This document shows positions 24,401-32,215 of a stretch of 64,000 nucleotides of DNA, one piece after another. This DNA is from Dongia_A sp039808885 (lineage in GTDB: Bacteria; Pseudomonadota; Alphaproteobacteria; Dongiales; Dongiaceae): assembly GCA_039808885.1 (NCBI GenBank), contig JBDHTX010000012.1:45260-109259 (forward strand), read 5' to 3'. The notes under the pieces were generated by a model, which did no database searches, was not told the DNA's origin, and worked only from the letters and a program-made list of their open reading frames with translations. Made by a program: the position numbers and the translations under genes. Position 1 is the first letter of the stretch. Every line of letters begins with the position of its first letter.

Positions 24401-25836
24401 CGGGTGGTGAGCGAGAGCTGGCGCAGGCGATCCTCCGGCACGTCCTTGACGGCGCCCGGCGCGAAGGCCTCGATCAGCTGGCGCAGATTGCTGGAATCCG
24501 CCTTGAGCGCGCCGGCGAAATTCGGCTGGCCGTCCTTGGCGGTCAGCGCGCCGGAGAGATTGACGGCACTGCCGCCCGGCAGCTTGGCCGAGGCGGTCTT
24601 GATGGTGAGCTCGCCATTGGCGAGTTCCGCTGACAGCCTGGCGTCGTCGATCGCCTGGCCCTTGTAGGCGATCTGCTGCACCGTGACCTCGGCCCCGGCG
24701 GTGACATCCGCCGGCAGGCTGAAGGTGCCGGCCGGGGCGGGCGCAGCGGCGCCGCCGGACTCGCTCGGCGCAGTTTCGGCCTTGGCGCCTTCGGCCGGCA
24801 TCAGCTGGTCGAGGTCGAGGCGGCCGATGGCGATGTTCGCCTGCACCTTGGGAGCAGCGGCATAGTCGGCCGTCACGCCGGCCTTGGCGGTGAGGTCGCC
24901 GAGATTGGCGGAGAAATTCTCCAGGGTGGCCGCGGTCTTGCCGGCCTTGACGTCGCCGTCCATGGCGAAGGCCTGGCCCAGCAGCGGCGGCAGGCCCTCG
25001 GCGGATCCGCCCGGCAGGCTGGCCAGCAGCTTCGCCACGCTATCGCCCTTGCCGGTCAGCTTGCCGGCGACGATGGATTTGCCGGGGTCTTCCACCGCGG
25101 AAACGTCGACATTGCCGACGAAACCCAGCGTGGCGTTGGCGTCGGTCAGGGTGAAACTGAGGTCGAGCGGCATCGGCTGCGCCGGGTCGAGCGCGCCGGT
25201 CTTGATGCGGAACCCGACCGGAATGTTGACGACGGTGGCGCCGCCTTCGGCCTGGAAGGGCCCTTGCAGGCTGTCCAGCGCCAGGTCGATGTTGAGGTTC
25301 TCCACCTTCTGCTCGGTGCCCTTGGCGAGATCGCGATAGATCAGGGTGCCGCCCTCGATCGAGGCGCTCTTGATCACCACCGCCATGCCGCCGCCGCCGG
25401 GCGCACCGCTCGGTTCCGGGGTCACGCCGGCCTCGGGCGCCTTGGCCTCCGGCGCGATCTGCCAGTTGCCGCTGCCGTCCTGCAGCTTCTCGAAGATGAA
25501 GGTCGGCTTCTCGAGGATGACCTCTTCGACCTCGACCTTCTGGGACAGCAGCGGCAGCGGGGCCACCTTCAGCCGCACGGAATCGAGGGTGGCCATGTCG
25601 GGGACACTGCCGCCCGGCGCATTGCCGAAGCGCAGTCCGGCAACCGTTACCGTGGGCGTGGGCAGGATCGAGAGCGAGATGTTGCCGTCGATGGCGAGGT
25701 CGCGGCCCGTCGCCTCCTTGGCCTTGGCGGCAATCTCGGCCTTGTAGTCGTTCAGATCGATGAAGAACGGCACGATGACGGCCGCGACGATGATGAGGCC
25801 GAGGAGGCCGCCGATGATGTAGAGCGCTTTTTTCAT
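21451..25836 (-). CDS. AsmA family protein with long repetitive C-terminus
   Basis: AsmA-like proteins are inner-membrane anchored, periplasm-spanning proteins linked to outer-membrane lipid transport and assembly. This one is 1461 residues, longer than Escherichia coli AsmA. It has an N-terminal membrane anchor (about 4-24, ALYIIGGLLGLIIVAAVIV), the AsmA start (DLNDYKAEIAAKAKEATGRD), many beta-rich repeats and the AsmA_2 C-terminal region with LNLNATGSGESVADLMRSLN. The last 220 or so residues are low complexity: LPGVGDLLGG-type repeats, poly-Gln stretches and a Pro/Ala/Glu tail with repeated APAEQ. The downstream neighbour is ridA after 114 bp; the divergent neighbour is DUF4169. Confidence 0.88.
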   Translation of the reverse strand: MKKALYIIGGLLGLIIVAAVIVPFFIDLNDYKAEIAAKAKEATGRDLAIDGNISLSILPTPTVTVAGLRFGNAPGGSVPDMATLDSVRLKVAPLPLLSQKVEVEEVILEKPTFIFEKLQDGSGNWQIAPEAKAPEAGVTPEPSGAPGGGGMAVVIKSASIEGGTLIYRDLAKGTEQKVENLNIDLALDSLQGPFQAEGGATVVNIPVGFRIKTGALDPAQPMPLDLSFTLTDANATLGFVGNVDVSAVEDPGKSIVAGKLTGKGDSVAKLLASLPGGSAEGLPPLLGQAFAMDGDVKAGKTAATLENFSANLGDLTAKAGVTADYAAAPKVQANIAIGRLDLDQLMPAEGAKAETAPSESGGAAAPAPAGTFSLPADVTAGAEVTVQQIAYKGQAIDDARLSAELANGELTIKTASAKLPGGSAVNLSGALTAKDGQPNFAGALKADSSNLRQLIEAFAPGAVKDVPEDRLRQLSLTTRLGYNPAQVELGDLNATLDQSKIAGGVVVALPDGVQRKQLGLGVGLSIDKLNLDGYMPAAKAGQEPAADAGAKKEAGGNPLKALAPLADYNANVDIRAGALTLNQQQISGLRLVATVAGGALDVKELSVKDFQGGKANIAAKVTDLKGDPKFAANFDVTAKDAGKVLQMAGAGPQQPGKLGALTLKGTASGTPTDVAYDVNAGMAGIGFQGAAKGTASGIGAGIPKINSTFDIKAKDLGPLADLAGMPGDAAKQVGAVSFTGQAQSGADDLTYDVALSMAGVGGKGTLKGTVKGLSGTPQIDTNLNLTADKPAPLLRLAGLAGPKAQSVGKLGIAGTLKGSAEDMNLDLNLDGLGGKAKVTGNVQMPKATDPNNPPPIGFNVVLQADHPEFTQLLKMADMQSSGVTAGPLKASLKAQGSTQKASVSDLNAAWGNSSISGSADYDATGAKPFVRANLVGGVVNLTPFMGGGGGDKAAGGGSSGGGKGGSPWSEEPIDTSALKAQDADIDFKAQSLVMPDQQIDDLVAKITLRNGVLDMQTLSGKIYGGSFDASGSKLDASGTPKLDAKAKIQQIQFGQVLGGGIAGNQVKGPLSLNLNATGSGESVADLMRSLNGNGDLGGSIMIIGKVEQQIGSALLGVLGQKVKEIQGVTSAVNGILASYTGVDNQLSGTFDIKQGVLNTQDFAFVNPKARGTAKGDFDIGGWAMNMIVDLFGSDAQQAFMSILLDGPMTPTPKFASNGAAGATGLMGLTQQGAFNPAGLVQGLPGIGKLPGIGNLLGGQQPAGTEAQPGVSVPGVGTVPGVQNLPGVGDLLGGNKKQQQQTPDATQPGGVLPGVGDLLGGKKQQQQQEQQQPAEPGTVEPGAVEPGAAPTEAAPAEEAPAEAAPAEQAPAEQAPAEQAPAEQAPAEQAPPEAAPAEPGTVEPGAAQPQEVQPEAQPQEQAPVEEPQPAEPATEPGAEPGTAVPGSEEQPQQPVLQLPGVTN
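21674..21748 (-). repeat. Five tandem 15-bp units in the AsmA tail
   Basis: Five successive 15-bp units (plus strand GCTTGCTCAGCAGGG and close variants) encode repeated APAEQ pentapeptides. The first two units are identical and the later ones diverge. Copy number is likely variable between strains because units keep the reading frame. Confidence 0.85.
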
Positions 25837-25891
25837 GATGTCCCTGCTGTGCCGTCTTGCCGCAGCTCACGGCTGGTCGCGGCGGTTTTAC

Positions 25892-25919
25892 TTGCCCGGA
25901 ACCGTCCCTGCCGTATTAT
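25892..25919 (+). promoter_or_regulatory. Candidate promoter for the DUF4169 gene
   Basis: TTGCCC (25892-25897, 4 of 6) and TATTAT (25914-25919, 5 of 6) are separated by 16 bp in the divergent AsmA/DUF4169 interval, about 85 bp before the ATG at 26007. Confidence 0.42.
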
Positions 25920-26006
25920 CACTGGCAGGCAAAACGCACCGCAAGCCCTAGGTGACGGGCGACGGTGACAAATCCGCGAGGCCGATCCGGCAGAGGAACG
26001 CCCTCC

Positions 26007-26207
26007 ATGGCTGATATCGTCAACCTCAATCAGGTCCGCAAGGCCAAGGCCCGCGACGAAGCGAAGCGCCGGGCGGAAGAGAACCGCGCCAAGTTCGGCC
26101 GCGCGAAGTCGGAAAAGGACGTGGTCCAGCGCCTGGAAACCAAGGCCGACCGAGCGCTCGACGCCCACCGCCGCGAGCATCCGGAAAAGCCGGAGGCGGA
26201 TAAGTAG
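26007..26207 (+). CDS. DUF4169 family protein
   Basis: This is a 66-residue, highly charged protein that begins MADIVNLNQVRKAKARDEAKRRAEENRAKFGR, the hallmark of DUF4169, an alphaproteobacterial family of unknown function. The rest is rich in Lys, Arg and Glu and probably helical. The ATG at 26007 has AGAGGAACG upstream; the open frame continues to 25965 but does not match the family. In many alphaproteobacteria DUF4169 sits next to fumC and an RHH gene; here it is about 7 kb from them. Confidence 0.85.
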   Translation: MADIVNLNQVRKAKARDEAKRRAEENRAKFGRAKSEKDVVQRLETKADRALDAHRREHPEKPEADK

Positions 26208-26254
26208 CGGTTATGCGCCGCTAACGCGCCGATGCAACCGGCGGGTTTCGCGGC

Positions 26255-27652
26255 TTACGCCCGGAAGATCTTGCCCGGGTTCATCCGGTTCTCCGGGTCC
26301 AGCGTCTGCTTGATCAGGCGCATCAGGCCAACCGCCTCGCCATGCTCGCGCTCAAGGAATGCGATCTTGCCGGTGCCGACGCCATGCTCGCCGGTGCAGG
26401 TGCCGCCCATTTTCAGGGCCCGGTCCACCAGCCGGCTGTTGAAGGCCTCGGCGCGGGCGAGGTCGTCGGGATTGTTCGGATCAACCAGGATCGAGGTGTG
26501 GAAGTTCCCGTCCCCGACATGGCCGACGATCGGCGCCAGGATGCCGCTCGCCTCGATGTCGCGCTTGGTCTCGACGATGCACTCGGTGAGGCGCGAGATC
26601 GGCACGCAGACGTCGGTGGGCCAGCCCTTCGAGCCGGGCTTCAAGGCGAGGCCGGCGTAGTAGGCGTCGTGTCGCGCCTGCCAGAGGTGATTGCGCTCCT
26701 CCGGCTTCACGCTCCACCGGAATTCGCCGCCGCCATGGTCCCCGGCGATCGCCTTCACCTGCCCCGATTGCTCGGCGACGCCGCGCTCGGAGCCGTGGAA
26801 TTCGATGAACAAGGTCGGCTGCTCGGCATAGTCGAGTTTCGAGTAGCGGTTGACCGCGCGCATCTGCACCTCGTCCAGCAGCTCGATGCGCGCCACCGGG
26901 ATGCCGGACTGGATCACCTGGATCACGGTATCGACCGCGTCGCCGATGGTGGGGAACGAGGTCACCGCCGCCGCGATGGCCTCGGGAATGCCATAGAGAC
27001 GCAGGCGGATCTCGGTGATGACGCCGAGCGTGCCCTCGGACCCGACGAAGAGCCGCGTCAGATCGTAGCCCGCTGCCGATTTCCGCGCCCGGCCACCGAG
27101 CTTCATGATCCGGCCGTCGGCCGTGACCACGGTCAGGCCCAGCACGTTCTCGCGCATGGTGCCGTAGCGCACCGCGTTGGTGCCGCTGGCCCGGGTCGCG
27201 GTCATGCCGCCGATGGTGGCGTCGGCGCCCGGATCGATGGGGAAGAACAGCCCCTGGTCGCGCAGATGCGCGTTCAGCTGCTTCCGGGTGACGCCGGCCT
27301 CGACCAGCACGTCGAGATCCTCGGCATTCACCTCGACCACCCGGTTCATGCGGCCCATGTCGATGGAGATGCCGCCTTCCAGCGCCGCCACATGGCCCTC
27401 GAGCGAGGTGCCGACGCCGAAGGGGATGACCGGCGCGCCGTGCTTGCGCGCCAGCCGCATGATGGCGGCGACCTCCTCGGTCGATTGCGGGAAGACCACG
27501 GCGTCAGGCGCATGCGCCTCGTGATAGCTCTCGTCGTGGCCGTGCCGCTCGAGGATGCCGGGATTGACGCTGCAGCGCTCGCCGAGGAGCTGCTGCAAGG
27601 CGGCGATGAGCGGCGCTGCGTCGAATCGTTTGGGGGCGTTGGCGATGGCCAT
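26255..27652 (-). CDS. FAD-linked oxidase (GlcD / D-lactate dehydrogenase type)
   Basis: The 465-residue flavoprotein is of the VAO/PCMH family, subgroup of D-lactate dehydrogenase (cytochrome) and glycolate oxidase GlcD. The FAD_binding_4 domain (about 40-180) has VIPFGVGTSLEGHV and GADATIGGMTATRASGTNAVRYGTM; the C-terminal FAD-oxidase domain has GHVGDGNFHT with the metal/substrate His and CTGEHGVGTGK. The substrate is probably a 2-hydroxy acid, but which one is not determined. The ATG at 27652 is 5 bp after the stop of the 5-oxoprolinase-type gene, with a GGAG site inside that gene's end, so they are one operon. A long upstream frame extension is antisense-like noise. Confidence 0.92.
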   Translation of the reverse strand: MAIANAPKRFDAAPLIAALQQLLGERCSVNPGILERHGHDESYHEAHAPDAVVFPQSTEEVAAIMRLARKHGAPVIPFGVGTSLEGHVAALEGGISIDMGRMNRVVEVNAEDLDVLVEAGVTRKQLNAHLRDQGLFFPIDPGADATIGGMTATRASGTNAVRYGTMRENVLGLTVVTADGRIMKLGGRARKSAAGYDLTRLFVGSEGTLGVITEIRLRLYGIPEAIAAAVTSFPTIGDAVDTVIQVIQSGIPVARIELLDEVQMRAVNRYSKLDYAEQPTLFIEFHGSERGVAEQSGQVKAIAGDHGGGEFRWSVKPEERNHLWQARHDAYYAGLALKPGSKGWPTDVCVPISRLTECIVETKRDIEASGILAPIVGHVGDGNFHTSILVDPNNPDDLARAEAFNSRLVDRALKMGGTCTGEHGVGTGKIAFLEREHGEAVGLMRLIKQTLDPENRMNPGKIFRA

Positions 27653-27657
27653 GTCGG

Positions 27658-30600
27658 TCACTCCGCTGCTTTGCGCTGGATTGCGGCGCCGTAGCCGCCG
27701 CCGCCCGGCGTCTCGATGATAAAGCAATCGCCCGGCTTCATGTCGATGCGATCTGTGCCCTGCAGTTCCACCAGCGAGCCGTCGGCGCGCTCGACATGGT
27801 TGCGCCCCAGGGCGCCGGGTTCGCCGCCCTCCAGCCCGTAGGGCGCGATGCGGCGATGGCCGGACAGGATCGCCGCCGTCATCGCTTCGCGGAAGCGGAT
27901 GCGGCGCATGACGCCGTCGCCGCCCCTGAACTGGCCCGCGCCGCCGCTGCCCCGTCGGATCCTGAACTCCTCGACCAGGACCGGGAAGCGGAACTCCAGC
28001 ACCTCCGGGTCGGTCAGGCGCGAATTGGTCATGTGGGTCTGCACCGCGTCGGTGCCGTCGAAGCCCGGCCCGGCGCCGGATCCGCCGGCCACCGTCTCGT
28101 AGTACTGGTGCCGGTCGTTGCCGAAGGTGAAGTTGTTCATGGTGCCCTGGGCCGCCGCCATCACCTTCATCGCGCCATAGAGCGCGTCGGTGATGCATTG
28201 CGAGGTCTCGACATTGCCGGCCACCACCGCCGCCGGGTAGACCGGCCGCAGCATGCAGCCCTCGGGGATGACGATGTCGAGCGGCTCCAGGCAGCCGGCA
28301 TTCATCGGGATCTCGTCGTCGATCATGGTGCGGAAGACGTAGAGCACCGCCGCCTTGGCCACCGCCGAGGGCGCGTTGAAGTTGTTGCTGCGCTGCGGGC
28401 TGGTGCCGGTGAAGTCGATCTTCGCCCGCCGTGCGGCATGATCGACCGAGACGGTCACCGCGATCTTCGCACCGTCATCCATCTCGTAGACGAAATGCCC
28501 GTCGCTCAGGCGATCGATGACCCGGCGCACCTGTTCCGCCGCATTGGCCTGGACGTGGCCCATATAGGCGTGCACCACGTCGAGGCCGAATTGCTGCACC
28601 ATGCGGCGCAGCTCCTGCACGCCGCGCTCGTTGGCCGCCACCTGCGCCTTCATGTCGGCGACGTTCTGCTCGGCATTGCGCACCGGATAGGCGCCACTCG
28701 CCAGCAGGGCGCGCAGTTCCGCCTCGCGGAAGCGGCCCTGGTCGACCAGCTTGAAATTGTCGATCAGCACGCCCTCCTCCGCCACCTCGCGGCTGTCGGG
28801 CGGCATGGAGCCCGGCGTGATGCCGCCGATATCGGCGTGATGCCCGCGGCTGGCGACGTAGAACAGGATCTCGCGGCCCGCATCATCGAAGACCGGGGTG
28901 ATGACGGTGACGTCGGGCAGATGCGTGCCGCCGTTATAGGGCGCGTTCAGCACGTAGACATCGCCGGCCTTGATCCGGCCTTGGTTGGCGCGGATCACCG
29001 TCTCCACCGATTCACCCATCGAGCCGAGGTGCACCGGCATGTGCGGCGCATTGGCGATGAGCTGGCCCCGCTGGTCGAACAAGGCGCAGGAGAAATCCAG
29101 CCGCTCCTTGATGTTGACCGAGTAACTGGTCTTCTCCAGGGTCGAGCCCATCTGCTCGGCGATCGACATGAACAGGTTGTTGAAAATCTCCAGCATCACC
29201 GGATCGACGCTGGTGCCGATGGCCGCCTGGCGCGCCAGGGCCGCGCGGCGCTCGAGCACCAGATGCCCGCGCGCGGTCGCAGTGGCGCTCCAGCCGGGCT
29301 CGACCACGGTGGTGCTGGTGGTCTCCAGGATGATCGCGGGACCGGCGACTTCCTGCCCGGGCCGCATCTCGGCACGATCCATGACCGGAGCCTGGTGGTG
29401 CGCGCCCGCCGCCCAGAAGGGCACCAGCGCTTTGGGCCCGGCATCGGCGCGCGCCGCGCCGGCCAGGACGGGATCCGCCACCGCCTCGGTGCGGCCGATC
29501 GCCTCGATGCTGACGGAATCGACGATCATCGCCTTGTCCGGCACGATGAAACCGTAGCGCCGGCGATGCGCCTCCTCGAAGCTCGCCCTGATGGTGGCGA
29601 GGTCGCCGAATGTCGCCAGCAGCGGCGCGTCGGTGCCGGCATACTTGATGTGCACCTGGTATTCGATGGCGATCGCCGCCGGATCGATACCCTGGGCCAG
29701 CAGTTCCGCCTTGCCGTCCCAGGCCAGCGCGTCGAGCGCGTCGCCGATGGGAAGGAGGGCCTCGGCATTCAGCTCCGTTTCCACCGTGCGATGGCGCAGG
29801 GCGCGCACGTCCGCCAGTCCCATGCCGTAGGCGGAGAGCACGCCGGCGAAGGGGTGCAGGAAGATGCGCGTCATGCCGAGCTCGTCGGCGACGCGGCAGG
29901 CGTGCTGGCCGCCGGCGCCGCCGAAGCAGGCCAGCGTGTATTTGCTGACGTCGTAGCCGCGCTGGATCGAGATTTCCTTGATCGCGTTGGCCATGTTGGC
30001 GACGGCGATCCTGAGGAAGCCCTCGGCCGCCTCCTCCGCGCTCACCGGCTTGCCGCTGGCCCGGCTGATCTCCGCGGCCAGCGCAACGAATTTCGCCGCG
30101 ACGATCTCGCGGTCCAGCTTCTGGTCGGCGTTCGGGCCGAAGATGCGCGGGAAGAAGTCGGGATTGAGCCGCCCCAGCATCACGTTGCAATCGGTCACCG
30201 CCAGCGGCCCGCCGCGGCGGTAGCTGGCGGGGCCCGGATTGGCGCCGGCGGAATCCGGCCCGACGCGGAAGCGCGCGCCGTCGAAATGCAGGATCGAGCC
30301 GCCGCCCGCCGCCACGGTGTGGATCTGCATCATCGGCGCGCGCACGCGCACGCCGGCCACCTGGGCATCGAAGCTGCGCTCATAGGCGCCGCTCCAATGC
30401 GAGACGTCGGTCGAGGTGCCGCCCATGTCGAAGCCGATGATGCGGTCGAAGCCGGCGAGACGCGCGGTCTCGACCGCGCCGACGATGCCGCCGGCGGGGC
30501 CGGAGAGGATGCTGTCCTTGCCCTGGAACTTGCCGGCATCGGTCAGGCCGCCATTCGATTGCATGAACATGAGCCGCGTCGTGTCGTTGCCGATCTCACG

Positions 30601-31275
30601 TGCCACCTGGTCGACATAGCGGCGCAGGATCGGCGACAGATAGGCGTCGACCACCGTGGTGTCGCCCCGGCTGACCAGCTTCATCAGCGGCGAGACCTGG
30701 TGGCTGACCGAGATCTGCCGGAAGCCGAGCTCGGCGGCGATCTCCGCCAGCTTGGCCTCGTGCGCTGTGTGACGGAAGCCATGCATCAGCAGGATGGCGA
30801 TGCTGTCATAGCCGCGCGTCCGGGCCGCCGCCATGTCGCGCCGGGCGGCAGCCGCGTCCAAGGGCCGCAGCACCTCGCCCTCCGCCGTCACCCGCTCATC
30901 GACCTCGATCGCCTCGGCATAGAGCAGCTCGGGCAGCCGGATCTGGCGGGCGAAGATCTTCGGCCGGTTCTGGTAGGCGATCCTGAGCGCGTCGCGAAAG
31001 CCCTTGGTGGTCACCAGCAGCGTGCGCTCGCCCTTGCGCTCCAGCAGCGCATTGGTGGCGACGGTGGTGCCCATCTTGATCGCCCCCACGCTGTCCGGAA
31101 TCGGCGCGCCCGGAGCCAGGCCCAGCACATCGCGGATGCCCTGGATCGCCGCGTCCTTGTAGCGCTCCGGGTTCTCCGACAGCAGCTTGTGGGTCAGCAG
31201 CGAACCATCCGGCCGCTTGGCCACGATGTCGGTGAAGGTGCCGCCGCGATCGATCCAGAACTGCCAGGAGCTCAT
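27658..31275 (-). CDS. Fused hydantoinase A/B (5-oxoprolinase type)
   Basis: The 1205-residue protein joins a HyuA-type half (about 1-690, with FWIDRGGTFTDIVAKRPDG, KMGTTVATNALLERKGERT and the IIGFDMGGTSTDV ATP-binding loop) to a HyuB-type half (about 700-1190, starting DPVMLEIFNNLFMSIAEQMG). Single-chain fusions of this kind are ATP-dependent 5-oxoprolinases that open 5-oxoproline to glutamate; bacterial relatives include hydantoin or N-methylhydantoin hydrolases, so the substrate stays open. Length and order match the fused form (about 1200-1300). The FAD-linked oxidase follows after 5 bp. It is divergent from the djlA-like gene. Confidence 0.92.
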   Translation of the reverse strand: MSSWQFWIDRGGTFTDIVAKRPDGSLLTHKLLSENPERYKDAAIQGIRDVLGLAPGAPIPDSVGAIKMGTTVATNALLERKGERTLLVTTKGFRDALRIAYQNRPKIFARQIRLPELLYAEAIEVDERVTAEGEVLRPLDAAAARRDMAAARTRGYDSIAILLMHGFRHTAHEAKLAEIAAELGFRQISVSHQVSPLMKLVSRGDTTVVDAYLSPILRRYVDQVAREIGNDTTRLMFMQSNGGLTDAGKFQGKDSILSGPAGGIVGAVETARLAGFDRIIGFDMGGTSTDVSHWSGAYERSFDAQVAGVRVRAPMMQIHTVAAGGGSILHFDGARFRVGPDSAGANPGPASYRRGGPLAVTDCNVMLGRLNPDFFPRIFGPNADQKLDREIVAAKFVALAAEISRASGKPVSAEEAAEGFLRIAVANMANAIKEISIQRGYDVSKYTLACFGGAGGQHACRVADELGMTRIFLHPFAGVLSAYGMGLADVRALRHRTVETELNAEALLPIGDALDALAWDGKAELLAQGIDPAAIAIEYQVHIKYAGTDAPLLATFGDLATIRASFEEAHRRRYGFIVPDKAMIVDSVSIEAIGRTEAVADPVLAGAARADAGPKALVPFWAAGAHHQAPVMDRAEMRPGQEVAGPAIILETTSTTVVEPGWSATATARGHLVLERRAALARQAAIGTSVDPVMLEIFNNLFMSIAEQMGSTLEKTSYSVNIKERLDFSCALFDQRGQLIANAPHMPVHLGSMGESVETVIRANQGRIKAGDVYVLNAPYNGGTHLPDVTVITPVFDDAGREILFYVASRGHHADIGGITPGSMPPDSREVAEEGVLIDNFKLVDQGRFREAELRALLASGAYPVRNAEQNVADMKAQVAANERGVQELRRMVQQFGLDVVHAYMGHVQANAAEQVRRVIDRLSDGHFVYEMDDGAKIAVTVSVDHAARRAKIDFTGTSPQRSNNFNAPSAVAKAAVLYVFRTMIDDEIPMNAGCLEPLDIVIPEGCMLRPVYPAAVVAGNVETSQCITDALYGAMKVMAAAQGTMNNFTFGNDRHQYYETVAGGSGAGPGFDGTDAVQTHMTNSRLTDPEVLEFRFPVLVEEFRIRRGSGGAGQFRGGDGVMRRIRFREAMTAAILSGHRRIAPYGLEGGEPGALGRNHVERADGSLVELQGTDRIDMKPGDCFIIETPGGGGYGAAIQRKAAE

Positions 31276-31443
31276 TCACGAAAACCTTGAAAAAACCGCA
31301 TTTTCCTGCAACCAAGCGCCCCGGTCGGGACGGCCACGACTATAGCCCGTATGGAGAACCGTTCCAGGGGGCGCTGGAGCCTTGGCGCGGCGGGTTCCGG
31401 CGGTTATGGTCCGGCCTTGGACGGGAATAGCCATACTTCCATC

Positions 31444-32199
31444 ATGAGCATCTGGGGCAAAATCATCGGCGGAGCGGCGGGCTTCGCCCTCGGCGGACCG
31501 CTGGGGGCGCTGCTGGGCGCCATTGCCGGCCACGCCGTCGATGTGCGGCGCAGCCAGGCGGAGGACGCGGAAGCGGAGCCGCAATCGCTCGACGACCGCT
31601 CGGCCACCAAGCAGATCGCCTTCACCATCGCCGTCATCGTGCTGGGCGCCAAGATGGCCAAGGCGGACGGCATCGTCAGCCGCTCCGAGGTCGCCGCCTT
31701 CAAGGAGGTGTTCCGCGTCCCCGACAACGAATTGCGCAACGTCGCCCGCGTCTTCGACCAGGCGAAGAACGACCCCGGCGGCTTCGAGCCCTATGCCAAG
31801 CAGATCGCCCGCATGTTCCGCAAGGACCACCCGGTGCTCGAGGAATTGCTGGACGGCTTGTTCCACATCGCCAAGGCGGATGGCCGGGTGGACGGATCGG
31901 AGATCGAGTTCCTCAAGCGCGTGGCCGGCATTTTCGGCTTCGACGACGGCGAGTTCGCCCGCATCCGGGAAAGCCATCTTGGCCCGGACAAGGCCGACCC
32001 CTATACCATCCTCGGCATCAGCCGCGGCGCGAGCAACGAGGAGATCAAGCTGGCCTGGCGCAAGCTGGTGCGCGATACCCACCCGGACAAGCTGATGGCC
32101 CAGGGCCTGCCGGCCGAATTCATCGAGCTTGCCAACGAGAAGCTCGCCACCATCAACGCCGCCTACGACAAGGTCGCCAAAGAGCGCGGCATCAACTGA
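31444..32199 (+). CDS. DjlA-like co-chaperone (TerB + J domain)
   Basis: The 251-residue protein has a Gly/Ala-rich hydrophobic N-terminus (about 5-30, GKIIGGAAGFALGGPLGALL) that may contact the membrane, a TerB-like helical domain (about 55-165, with MAKADGIVSRSEV and HIAKADGRVDGSEI) and a C-terminal J domain (about 184-251) with the HPD tripeptide at 213-215 that stimulates DnaK. This architecture is that of DjlA. The start is the ATG at 31444; the frame is open upstream without conserved sequence. It lies 16 bp before uup. djlA, ampD and rnpB are often neighbours in alphaproteobacteria. Confidence 0.88.
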   Translation: MSIWGKIIGGAAGFALGGPLGALLGAIAGHAVDVRRSQAEDAEAEPQSLDDRSATKQIAFTIAVIVLGAKMAKADGIVSRSEVAAFKEVFRVPDNELRNVARVFDQAKNDPGGFEPYAKQIARMFRKDHPVLEELLDGLFHIAKADGRVDGSEIEFLKRVAGIFGFDDGEFARIRESHLGPDKADPYTILGISRGASNEEIKLAWRKLVRDTHPDKLMAQGLPAEFIELANEKLATINAAYDKVAKERGIN

Positions 32200-32215
32200 A
32201 TCGAAAAAGAAGCAG

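Noticed and set aside
22642..24633. A 663-codon open frame antisense to the AsmA-like gene
   Set aside because: It mirrors the codon bias of the real gene, has no recognisable domain and a composition rich in Gly, Arg, His and Leu that is typical of GC-rich antisense frames.
27796..31290. An 1164-codon frame antisense to the fused hydantoinase
   Set aside because: It is a shadow frame with low-complexity His/Arg/Asp composition; the minus-strand gene has clear HyuA/HyuB motifs.
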